Shown: piece after piece, positions 17,717 through 25,320 of the stretch
Position numbering within the stretch: the stretch's first letter is position 1
Layout: every line of letters begins with the position of its first letter
DNA from: CAXBPY01 sp003455275
GTDB taxonomy: Bacteria; Bacteroidota; Bacteroidia; Chitinophagales; UBA10324
Length of the DNA: 64,000 bases
Assembly: GCA_963977675.1 (NCBI GenBank)
Contig: CAXBPY010000001.1
Coordinates: forward strand, 1-64,000
Direction of reading: 5' to 3'
Made by a program: the position numbers and the translations under genes
The notes under the pieces: model-generated
Databases searched by the model: none
Told to the model about the DNA's origin: nothing
Seen by the model: the letters and a program-made list of their open reading frames with translations, nothing else

Positions 17717-18955
17717 TTAACGAATCAATTCCATTCTTAGCATATTCAGAGCGGCTGTTGCACTCATTTCTATATTCTGTATTCGGCTTCTGTGAAAGAA
17801 AAACTTTTTTGCTTTTGTTTCGGTGGGTGTTGAAACCGAAATCCAAACTGTGCCTACCGGCTTGTCCGGGGTTCCTCCGCCTGGTCCGGCTATTCCGCTT
17901 ACGGCAATGGCGTACTCGGTTTTGAATTTTTGCTTCACACCTTTCACCATTTCCAAGACACATTCTTCACTCACTGCACCATATTTCTCAAGTGTTTCTT
18001 TTTTCACGCCTAAAAAATTTTCTTTTGAATCATAGCTATATGTAATGAGTGACCCATCAAAGTATTGCGAGCTGCCTGGTATTGATGTTAGTTTATGTGC
18101 GATATATCCGCCGGTACAACTTTCGGCAAGGGAAACAAATGCATTTTTTTCTTTCAGCAATTTCCCAATGACACTTTCCATTGGTTCATCATCAAATCCA
18201 AAAACATATTGAGATATCAAGGGAATGAGTTTTTTTTCTTCTTCATTTACCAACTCCTTCAGCTGTTTTTCATCGCTACCGGTTGCTGTGATTCGCAGCC
18301 TTAGTTGATTGAGTGCCGGCAGGTAAGCAAACCGAAAGTTAGAAGGAAGATTTTCTTCCCATTGTTTTATGATTTCTGCCAGAAATGATTCTCCAATTCC
18401 GCAAGTCATAATAGTTCGGTGAATGATGATTGGAAATGAAAATAATTTTTTCAACCTGGGAATTACTTCTTCGGTCATCATTGGCTTCATTTCGATTGGA
18501 ACACCGGGCATTGAGATAAAAATTTTTCCATCAATATTGAACAGCATTCCGGGCGCTGTTCCATTTATATTTTTTATCACTTCACAGTTATCCGGAACTT
18601 CCGCCTGCTTCAGGTTAGATTCGAGCATAGGGCGGTTCAATCTTTCAAAAAAATATTTTACATCACTGAGAACTCTTTCATCTACTATGATTTTAGCACC
18701 AAAATATTTACATAAAGTTGATTTAGTTATATCATCATTTGTTGGGCCTAATCCGCCTGTTATCAGAATTATATCCGATACATTTTTGGCTTGAGTGAGG
18801 GCGCGAACAATATCTTCTTCGCGGTCGCCTACACTTATTCGCGAATGAACATGTACACCAAGTTTACTCATCTCCTGTCCTATCCATGCTGAATTTGTAT
18901 CGACAACCTGGCCGATCAGCAACTCATCTCCAATAGTGATAATGCAGCAATTCAT
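17717..18955 (-). CDS. cinA: CinA family competence/damage-inducible protein, nicotinamide nucleotide amidohydrolase
   Basis: 412 residues with two domains. The N-terminal MoCF-type domain (IGDELLIGQVVDTNSAWIG, LITGGLGPTNDDITK) corresponds to the ADP-ribose pyrophosphatase half, and the C-terminal CinA domain (LAESCTGGYIAHKLT, VSGIAGPGGGTPDKPVGTVW) to the NMN deamidase half. Together such proteins salvage or clear damaged pyridine nucleotides; the competence link is historical. An NAD(P)HX repair gene (22815-24317) a few kilobases away has a related housekeeping role, though the two are not in one operon. Confidence 0.95.
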   Translation of the reverse strand: MNCCIITIGDELLIGQVVDTNSAWIGQEMSKLGVHVHSRISVGDREEDIVRALTQAKNVSDIILITGGLGPTNDDITKSTLCKYFGAKIIVDERVLSDVKYFFERLNRPMLESNLKQAEVPDNCEVIKNINGTAPGMLFNIDGKIFISMPGVPIEMKPMMTEEVIPRLKKLFSFPIIIHRTIMTCGIGESFLAEIIKQWEENLPSNFRFAYLPALNQLRLRITATGSDEKQLKELVNEEEKKLIPLISQYVFGFDDEPMESVIGKLLKEKNAFVSLAESCTGGYIAHKLTSIPGSSQYFDGSLITYSYDSKENFLGVKKETLEKYGAVSEECVLEMVKGVKQKFKTEYAIAVSGIAGPGGGTPDKPVGTVWISVSTPTETKAKKFFFHRSRIQNIEMSATAALNMLRMELIR

Positions 18956-19081
18956 AATTTAGCGGGCGAAAAATAATGGCAGCGAATTCTAATTGATACA
19001 GAAAAGTCTATTTCAAAGAATTTTGTTTTCACCTTACTATCATTTTAATTTCACAATTCATAAAAATATCAACTGAGTCTA

Positions 19082-19468
19082 ATGGAAAAAAATTCATCTG
19101 AAAAAAGCCAGCTTCCTTCTGGCAATTGGAAAATCATTGGAATTGTTTCGTTAGCTATCAGTACCCTATGTATCCTTTTTGCGTTCATTCCATGTCTAAA
19201 TAAGTGCGTATTGTATTTTGGTTTATTTGGAGTTGTTCTAAGTATAATATCATTGTTTTTATCAATGAGAGAAAAAGCCAGAAGCACTCTTGGAATTATT
19301 GTGTTTATCGTTTCAGTTTTTTCTGTAAGCATTGGATTTTGGCAACATTCACTTGATAAAGAAAAGATAAATGGCCTGCCAAAAAATTCTACAAATAATT
19401 ACAACCGTAATAAAATTATGAATGAGGTTCCCGATTCCACAACTGCTAATGATTCAACTGGATTATAA
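19082..19468 (+). CDS. Small uncharacterised membrane protein
   Basis: 128 residues with about three transmembrane helices (IIGIVSLAISTLCILFAFI, CVLYFGLFGVVLSIISLFL, LGIIVFIVSVFSVSIGFW) and a polar Ser/Asn/Thr-rich C-terminal tail. The pattern resembles small DUF4190-like membrane proteins but I cannot assign it firmly. Nine bases before the DUF2752 gene on the same strand, so probably cotranscribed with it. In many Bacteroidota a helix-helix protein of this kind accompanies DUF2752, which would fit. Confidence 0.65.
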   Translation: MEKNSSEKSQLPSGNWKIIGIVSLAISTLCILFAFIPCLNKCVLYFGLFGVVLSIISLFLSMREKARSTLGIIVFIVSVFSVSIGFWQHSLDKEKINGLPKNSTNNYNRNKIMNEVPDSTTANDSTGL

Positions 19469-19477
19469 TTTTATCTG

Positions 19478-19879
19478 ATGAAAAGCAATTACAAACTATT
19501 CAATCAATTAATCGTTGTTGCCATGGCGGCAATTTTTTTTTACTGTGCTTTCTTTGATTATTTCGGAGACTGGTCGGTGAAATGCGCTTATAAACAAGCG
19601 ACAGGAAAATTGTGTATTGGTTGCGGACTCACCAGTGGAATTCATGAAATAATATTTTTTAATTTTTCTGACGCAGTCTATTACAATATAAACGCAGTAA
19701 GAATTTTTGAATTCTTTCTAATCACGCTGATAATCCGGTTGATTATTAATTATTGGATTAATAAAAGAATCAGCACCCAGTCTCTGACAATTGTTATGTA
19801 CCTTGATATTATTATTTCGATTTCATTATTCGTGTGGAGTTACAAAAATTTTCTTGCAAATGCTATCACGGTCCAATAG
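19478..19879 (+). CDS. DUF2752 domain-containing membrane protein
   Basis: 133 residues, with several hydrophobic helices. The signature is LCIGCGLTSGIHEIIFFNFSD, a variant of the DUF2752 pattern CPxCGxTR followed by a hydrophobic helix and an Asn-rich turn; the arginine is replaced by Ser-Gly here. Function of the family is unknown. Directly downstream of the small membrane protein and upstream of tgt, with a candidate tgt promoter between. Confidence 0.75.
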   Translation: MKSNYKLFNQLIVVAMAAIFFYCAFFDYFGDWSVKCAYKQATGKLCIGCGLTSGIHEIIFFNFSDAVYYNINAVRIFEFFLITLIIRLIINYWINKRISTQSLTIVMYLDIIISISLFVWSYKNFLANAITVQ

Positions 19880-19904
19880 TTATCGTGAGCACATCGGCTG
19901 CGGT

Positions 19905-19912
19905 TAAATTTG
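19905..19912 (+). promoter_or_regulatory. Candidate -7 element of tgt, giving a very short leader
   Basis: TAAATTTG matches the Bacteroidota -7 consensus TAnnTTTG exactly and ends only 7 bp before the tgt ATG (19920). If used, the transcript would have almost no 5' leader. No clear -33 TTTG is present at the usual distance. Confidence 0.35.
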
Positions 19913-19919
19913 GCCGCGC

Positions 19920-21050
19920 ATGAAATTCAAACTTGTTAAAAAAGACATTCAATCAAAAGCCAGGGCAGGATTGATTTCAACTGCACATGGAAAAATTGAA
20001 ACGCCCATCTTCATGCCGGTGGGAACAGTTGGCAGTGTAAAAGCTGTTCATCAATCTGAATTGAGTAACACAATCGGCGCTCAAATCATTCTTGGAAACA
20101 CTTATCATTTATTTCTCCGGCCCGGTATGAATGTGATAGAGGAAGCAGGCGGCCTTCATAGATTCATGAACTGGGAGAAACCAATTCTTACTGACAGTGG
20201 CGGTTACCAGGTTTTCTCGCTTGGCGACAGAAGAAAAGTTAAAGAAGAAGGTGTGATTTTTAATTCGCACATTGATGGTTCCAAACATTTATTTACTCCT
20301 GAAAATGTAATGGACATTCAGCGATCGCTAGGAAGCGATATCATGATGGCATTTGATGAATGCCCGCCTTATCCAAGCGAATACAAGAAAGCGCAAAAAA
20401 GTATGGAGCTGACACATCGCTGGCTCGATCGCTGTATTCATCACCTGAAAAATAAAAAGCCGGTTTATGATTTTGAGCAATCACTGTTTCCAATTGTTCA
20501 GGGCAGCACTTTCAAAGACTTAAGAAAGCAAAGCGCCGAGGTGATTAGTCAATACAAATGCGATGGAAATGCAATTGGCGGACTAAGCGTAGGTGAACCG
20601 GCAGAACAGATGTATGAAATGACAGATTGGGTTTGCCAGATACTTCCGGAAGATAAACCTCGTTACCTGATGGGTGTAGGAACGCCTGTAAATATTCTGG
20701 AATGCATTTCGCTCGGGGTTGACATGTTTGACTGCGTGATGCCAACCAGAAATGGTCGGAACGGAATGCTATTTACATCAGATGGAATCATGAATATGAA
20801 AAATGAAAAATGGAAAAAAGATTTTTCCCTCATAGACAAAAACCTTGAGAACGGAGTCAGCAATTTTTATTCAAAGGCTTACCTGCGCCACCTTTTTGTG
20901 GCCGACGAAATTCTAGCCCTGCAGATAGCAAGTATTCATAATCTTAGTTTCTATTTATGGTTAGTTAAAACAGCCCGGGAAAAAATAGTTGAAGGAGATT
21001 TTTTTTCATGGAAAAATAAAATGGTTAAGCAACTTGCGCATCGCTTATAA
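19920..21050 (+). CDS. tgt: tRNA-guanine transglycosylase
   Basis: Exchanges guanine-34 for preQ1 in GUN-anticodon tRNAs on the queuosine pathway. 376 residues; catalytic Asp92 lies in TDSGGYQVFS and the nucleophile Asp271 in MFDCVMPTRNGRNG. The CxCxxC zinc motif seen in proteobacterial Tgt is absent and the corresponding stretch reads NFYSKAYLRHLF; from memory this is normal for Bacteroidota Tgt rather than a defect. The stop codon overlaps the next gene's start (TAATG at 21050), so the LptF/G-type permease is coupled to it, a pairing often seen in the phylum. Confidence 0.96.
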   Translation: MKFKLVKKDIQSKARAGLISTAHGKIETPIFMPVGTVGSVKAVHQSELSNTIGAQIILGNTYHLFLRPGMNVIEEAGGLHRFMNWEKPILTDSGGYQVFSLGDRRKVKEEGVIFNSHIDGSKHLFTPENVMDIQRSLGSDIMMAFDECPPYPSEYKKAQKSMELTHRWLDRCIHHLKNKKPVYDFEQSLFPIVQGSTFKDLRKQSAEVISQYKCDGNAIGGLSVGEPAEQMYEMTDWVCQILPEDKPRYLMGVGTPVNILECISLGVDMFDCVMPTRNGRNGMLFTSDGIMNMKNEKWKKDFSLIDKNLENGVSNFYSKAYLRHLFVADEILALQIASIHNLSFYLWLVKTAREKIVEGDFFSWKNKMVKQLAHRL

Positions 21051-22141
21051 TGATTATTCCCGGTTTTACAAAAATTGATCGCTATATCATTCGCAGGTTT
21101 CTGACTACCTACCTGTTCACGCTATTGCTGTGCATGATCATTGTCGTTGTTTTTGACACAACAGAAAAAATAGATGACTTTATTGATTCGCACATTCCTT
21201 TAAGCGAAATCATTTTTACCTACTATCTAAATTTCATTCCATACTTCGCTATTCTTTTCACTCCGCTTTTTCTTTTTGTCTCCGTCATTTTTTTTACATC
21301 AAGAATGGCAACCAACTCTGAGATTGTTGCAATTCTTAATTCCGGAATGACCTATCGAAGAATGCTGGTTCCATTTTTTATAGCCGCTTCAATTGTTACA
21401 GCATTTAATATTTACGCTAATCATTGGCTGGTTCCTGAGGCAAATAAAAAACGAGTCGGATTCGAGACACAATATATCAACACCTCGTGGAGTGTGAATG
21501 AAAGTAATCTTCATATTCAGGTAAAGAAGGGAGTATATGTTTATCTTCAGAATTACAATTATGCTGACAGCACCGGTTACCGTTTTGCTGTAGAACAAGT
21601 AGTTGATGGTAATCTGATTTATAAACTCAGGGCCGAAAGAGTGGTTTGGAATTTTGCTCAGAAAAAATGGCGCGTGATGAATTATGTGGAAAGAAGAAAC
21701 GGAAGAATGTCAGAATCACTTCATGAAGGAAACGATACGCTGGTTCAGTATAATTTTTCTCCAAAAGATTTTGCAAGAAAAGTAGATGAAGCATCTACGC
21801 TTAATGCAAGCGAACTGAATCAGGTAATTGCTGATGAAAATCTGAAGGGATCGGAACTGGTTCCGGCTTTTGAAGTGGAGAAATACAAGCGAACTGCCTT
21901 TCCATTTGCTATACTTATTCTCACACTGATTGCAGTCTCACTTTCCTCACGCAAAACAAGAGGTGGTACCGGATTATATGTTGGGCTTGGAATTGCTTTG
22001 AGTTTTTCATATATCTTATTTCAGCAATTCAGTATCACATTTTCAGTTAATGGAAATCTGCCGCCAATTGTTGCGGTATGGATTCCCAATTTACTTTTTC
22101 TTGTGATAGCTATTTTGTTATTACAACGAGCACCGAAGTAA
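21050..22141 (+). CDS. LptF/LptG (YjgP/YjgQ) family lipopolysaccharide export permease
   Basis: 363 residues. N-terminal helices begin with the family motif DRYIIRRFLTTYLFTLLLCM, followed by a periplasmic beta-rich region and three C-terminal helices (FPFAILILTLIAVSLSS, GTGLYVGLGIALSF). It should form the membrane part of the LptB2FG ABC transporter that extracts lipopolysaccharide from the inner membrane. Whether this is LptF or LptG cannot be decided from sequence alone. One base overlaps the tgt stop; convergent with the NlpC/P60 gene, whose stop is 3 bp away. Confidence 0.92.
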   Translation: MIIPGFTKIDRYIIRRFLTTYLFTLLLCMIIVVVFDTTEKIDDFIDSHIPLSEIIFTYYLNFIPYFAILFTPLFLFVSVIFFTSRMATNSEIVAILNSGMTYRRMLVPFFIAASIVTAFNIYANHWLVPEANKKRVGFETQYINTSWSVNESNLHIQVKKGVYVYLQNYNYADSTGYRFAVEQVVDGNLIYKLRAERVVWNFAQKKWRVMNYVERRNGRMSESLHEGNDTLVQYNFSPKDFARKVDEASTLNASELNQVIADENLKGSELVPAFEVEKYKRTAFPFAILILTLIAVSLSSRKTRGGTGLYVGLGIALSFSYILFQQFSITFSVNGNLPPIVAVWIPNLLFLVIAILLLQRAPK

Positions 22142-22144
22142 TAT

Positions 22145-22840
22145 TTATTTTCTCCAGCGGCCTCCTGAACAAAAAACTTTTTTGTAATAATCATCATCAA
22201 GCGAACTGATGGTTACTCCATTGCGTACACTCGCATGAACAAAATAGTTATTCATCAAATAAACCCCGACATGCGACACTCTTCCGCGTTTTATTTTAAA
22301 GAATACTAAATCGCCTTCCGTCAGGTCTTCCTTTTTCACGCGCTGCGTTTCTGCATACATGCTGCGCGAACCACGAGTCAGTTTTACACCATACACTGAT
22401 GAGAGCAACATACAGGAAAATCCGCTGCAGTCAATTCCCGATTGATCATTACCGGCATATTTGTATTTGACTCCCCACCATTTATCAATCAGTTCATACA
22501 GGGCAATATTTTTCAGTTCATTTTGCGGAACATGAAGTATAAGCGAATATTTTTTTTGAATGAGTTGTTGCTCATTGTTTAGATTTTCGCTAACAGTAAT
22601 TTTTACTTTATCATCTTCATTTTTTGCTGTCAGCTCTCCTCCGTTTTTCGAATTAATTTTTTCGGGAGTGCTGATATTCCTTATCGGCGCTGGCTGGCTT
22701 TGATTAACCACTACACTTCGCTGAACGGTACAAGATTGAATTATTGTTGAAACAATTATCAATGCAATTAATTTCAATAAAATTTTTTGCGATAAACTTT
22801 CCAATGAAAAAAAATTATGATAAAACTTTTTTAAAAGCAT
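22145..22840 (-). CDS. NlpC/P60 (C40) family peptidoglycan hydrolase, lipoprotein
   Basis: 231 residues. The C-terminal NlpC/P60 domain has the catalytic Cys in GIDCSGFSCM and the His in RGRVSHVGVYL, followed by NNYFVHASV, as in D-glutamyl-meso-DAP endopeptidases of the Spr/MepS type. The N-terminus carries a lipobox (STIIQSC). The ATG at 22840 gives a long 18-residue n-region and overlaps the upstream gene by 26 bp; an in-frame TTG before KLIALIIVSTIIQSC would give a more usual lipoprotein signal. Likely outer-membrane-anchored cell-wall hydrolase in the periplasm. Confidence 0.88.
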   Translation of the reverse strand: MLLKKFYHNFFSLESLSQKILLKLIALIIVSTIIQSCTVQRSVVVNQSQPAPIRNISTPEKINSKNGGELTAKNEDDKVKITVSENLNNEQQLIQKKYSLILHVPQNELKNIALYELIDKWWGVKYKYAGNDQSGIDCSGFSCMLLSSVYGVKLTRGSRSMYAETQRVKKEDLTEGDLVFFKIKRGRVSHVGVYLMNNYFVHASVRNGVTISSLDDDYYKKVFCSGGRWRK

Positions 22841-24317
22841 CCGGAATATGATTTAATAAATCGCTGGCTGTGATATTAAAATTTGTTTCGTTCCTGAGTG
22901 CAAGGTTTCCTGCTAAGCCGTGCAAATATACCCCCATGATAGCTGCTTGCTCAGATGTATATCCTTGTGCTAAAAAGGCAGTTATCATTCCTGTGAGCAC
23001 ATCGCCGTTTCCACCTTTTGCCATACCCGGATTTCCTGTTGTATTAAAGAATGCTTCACCATTAGTTGAAGTAATGCAGGTGTGAGCGCCCTTCAATACA
23101 ATTACAATTTTTTGCCTGCTGGAAATTTCAATTTGTTTTTTCAGCCGTTCGAATGAGTTTGCACTTTTCCCAAACAACCTTTCAAATTCTTTTGGATGCG
23201 GAGTAAGAATTGAATTCTTTGGTATGTATTCCATCCATCCTTTATTCAGCGACAAAATATTTAAAGCATCTGCATCTATCACCATTGGTTTTCGAAACCT
23301 GCTCAACAAATTCACCAATGCTTGCTGGGTCAGAATTTCAATTCCTAAACCGGGACCAATGGCAATGGTTGTAAACGAATCTGTAGAAGGAATCTTTGTT
23401 ATGCAATTTTCATGATCATCTAAGGTTAGCATTGCATCAGGCAAACCAGTTTGCAGAATATTATTTCCGATTCTGGGAATATGAACTGTTACCAAACCTG
23501 CTCCCGATTTCAAACATGCACTGGCACTCAGTAATGCCGCACCCATTTTTCCGGAACTGCCTGCAATAAGCAGGGCATGACCATAAACTCCCTTGTGATC
23601 AAATTTTTTTCGTGGCCGGAAAATATTTGCTATATCTTTTTTCTGAATAAGGAATTGATGAGAAATAATTTCATTGATGAAATTTTTATCGAGGCCAATG
23701 TCAATTGCCTTCCACTCTCCTACATATTCATAATTTTCAGGAAAAAGAAATGAAAGTTTAGCTGATTCAAATGTAAAAGTGTAATCAGCATGAATAGCGG
23801 TTCCGGCAGTAGGAGAATCAGCAAAAACACCTGAAGGGATATCAACAGCAACTGTTGTGCTCTTGAATTCATTTATGTGTTTCACTAATGCTTCAGCCAG
23901 GCCATCAAGCGGGCGCGATAGTCCGGTGCCAAATAGTGCATCAATTATAATATCCCTCTCTTGTATAAATGGGAAGTTACCATCACTGATATAATGAACG
24001 GGTATATTATTTTTCAGTAAAAGCTTTTCTTCATTCATTTTAAATTCTTCGCTGAATGAAAAATCAGATTGAAGAATGTATACCTGAACATCATAATTTT
24101 TTTTTGAAAGCATTCGGGCAATCGCAAGTCCATCGCCTCCGTTGTTTCCAGGTCCGCAAAAGATTTTTACTGGCCGTGCACTTGTAAATTGTTTACAGAA
24201 AATTTTTGTAAAAGCTTTTGAAGCGCGCTCCATTAATTCATTGCTGCTCACCGGCTCGTGTGCAATTGTGAATTGGTCAGCTTCCCTGATTTGAACAGCA
24301 GATAAAATTTTCTTCAC
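22815..24317 (-). CDS. nnr: Bifunctional NAD(P)HX epimerase / ADP-dependent NAD(P)HX dehydratase
   Basis: 500 residues. The N-terminal YjeF_N domain (KIFCGPGNNGGDGLAIARML, epimerase half) spans about residues 1-210 and the C-terminal ribokinase-like domain (HKGVYGHALLIAGSSGKMG, ILTPHPKEFERLFG, GNPGMAKGGNGDVLTGMI) is the ADP-dependent dehydratase. Together they repair hydrated NADH and NADPH. The gene overlaps both neighbours: its start by 4 bp with the SH3/NlpC gene and its end by 26 bp with the lipoprotein hydrolase, so three genes form one tight minus-strand unit. Fusion of both activities is standard in bacteria. Confidence 0.95.
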   Translation of the reverse strand: MKKILSAVQIREADQFTIAHEPVSSNELMERASKAFTKIFCKQFTSARPVKIFCGPGNNGGDGLAIARMLSKKNYDVQVYILQSDFSFSEEFKMNEEKLLLKNNIPVHYISDGNFPFIQERDIIIDALFGTGLSRPLDGLAEALVKHINEFKSTTVAVDIPSGVFADSPTAGTAIHADYTFTFESAKLSFLFPENYEYVGEWKAIDIGLDKNFINEIISHQFLIQKKDIANIFRPRKKFDHKGVYGHALLIAGSSGKMGAALLSASACLKSGAGLVTVHIPRIGNNILQTGLPDAMLTLDDHENCITKIPSTDSFTTIAIGPGLGIEILTQQALVNLLSRFRKPMVIDADALNILSLNKGWMEYIPKNSILTPHPKEFERLFGKSANSFERLKKQIEISSRQKIVIVLKGAHTCITSTNGEAFFNTTGNPGMAKGGNGDVLTGMITAFLAQGYTSEQAAIMGVYLHGLAGNLALRNETNFNITASDLLNHIPDAFKKVLS

Positions 24318-25084
24318 AATATTCTTTTAATGAACCGCAATTGATGCGAGTAGTTTTTCTTTTCTGAATTGTAAATACCAAAGTGATCAAAATGATCAAC
24401 GCGCACTTTGCCTGATGAATGAATGATTCTGTTTTTACTTACTATCATTCCAACATGAACAATTCGGCCTTCATCATTTTTAAAAAATGCCAAATCACCT
24501 GTTCGCGCTTCGTCTACAAAATTGATAAGTATGCCCTGCTCAGCCTGCTGAAATGCATCGCGCTTCAGTTTTATTCCGAACATTTTAAAAACGATCTGTG
24601 TGAAGCCGCTGCAATCAATTCCCCAAATTGTTCGGCCGCCCCACAGATAAGGAGCATTCAAAAATTTCTCGGCCATCATTTGAATGTTTTGATCTGTTCT
24701 TTCCAAAAGATTTGAATTGAGCGCCTCGCCCTGAAAAGAAAATTCTTCATTACCTAATTTTCCTTTTTTGTTTTTTAAGTATGGAAGCGTAGATCCGAGT
24801 GTTATATATTGATTTCCGGAAGAAGTTTTTACAATAGCATTAATATCCGAACAACAAAAAACATTTTCTTCTTCATCTATATCGGAGTAAGAAGCCGGCT
24901 GAATTGTTTTAGAATCTACCCAGCCAATGTAGGAATCGTAAATAGTCTGAATCTTCATCCACTTAAGCGTTCTTTCCAGAATTTCAAATCCCTCGCCGAA
25001 TAACAATTGTGTTACCATTTCAGATTTTTCTTCGGGCTCTCTGCGAACCGGAATTATAGCGAGCGGACAAATTCCAAATGACAC
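24314..25084 (-). CDS. SH3-NlpC/P60 (C40) family peptidase
   Basis: 256 residues. An N-terminal bacterial SH3-like region (CPLAIIPVRREPEEKSEM, WMKIQTIYDSYIGWVDSKT) precedes an NlpC/P60 catalytic domain with Cys in IWGIDCSGFTQ and His in GRIVHVGMIV. The organisation and lack of a signal peptide resemble YkfC-like gamma-D-glutamyl-diamino acid endopeptidases that process muropeptides in the cytoplasm during cell-wall recycling. First gene of the three-gene minus-strand unit with nnr and the lipoprotein hydrolase; overlaps nnr by 4 bp. Confidence 0.88.
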   Translation of the reverse strand: MSFGICPLAIIPVRREPEEKSEMVTQLLFGEGFEILERTLKWMKIQTIYDSYIGWVDSKTIQPASYSDIDEEENVFCCSDINAIVKTSSGNQYITLGSTLPYLKNKKGKLGNEEFSFQGEALNSNLLERTDQNIQMMAEKFLNAPYLWGGRTIWGIDCSGFTQIVFKMFGIKLKRDAFQQAEQGILINFVDEARTGDLAFFKNDEGRIVHVGMIVSKNRIIHSSGKVRVDHFDHFGIYNSEKKNYSHQLRFIKRIL

Positions 25085-25265
25085 TTTTGATAATTTTGAT
25101 TTAAAAAACTAAAACCTGAATTCCAATTTTTTTTTTGCTGAACAAATTTAACTGATACTAAAAGTGAAATGTTTTCGTTCCATACTTGTTATTCAGTTTG
25201 CAATGTTAAAATTTCATGACTGCGTAATAGAAAAAAACATATGGTGAAAAAAAGTTTTCACAGAA

Positions 25266-25298
25266 TTTGATGTTGGATGAAAGAATAGATTACTTTTA
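25266..25298 (+). promoter_or_regulatory. Candidate promoter of the second adhesin/PorP operon
   Basis: TTTG at 25266-25269 and TACTTTTA at 25291-25298 are separated by 21 bp, within the spacing usual for Bacteroidota primary-sigma promoters, and the -7 element matches TAnnTTTG at seven of eight bases. The ATG follows at 25321. Confidence 0.45.
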
Positions 25299-25320
25299 TT
25301 GCTGAATCATAAAACGCTTG

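Noticed and set aside
20780..20900. Loss of the zinc-binding cysteines in Tgt
   Set aside because: The sequence around YSKAYLRHLF, without CxCxxC, is as I remember it in Bacteroidota Tgt; the catalytic residues are intact.
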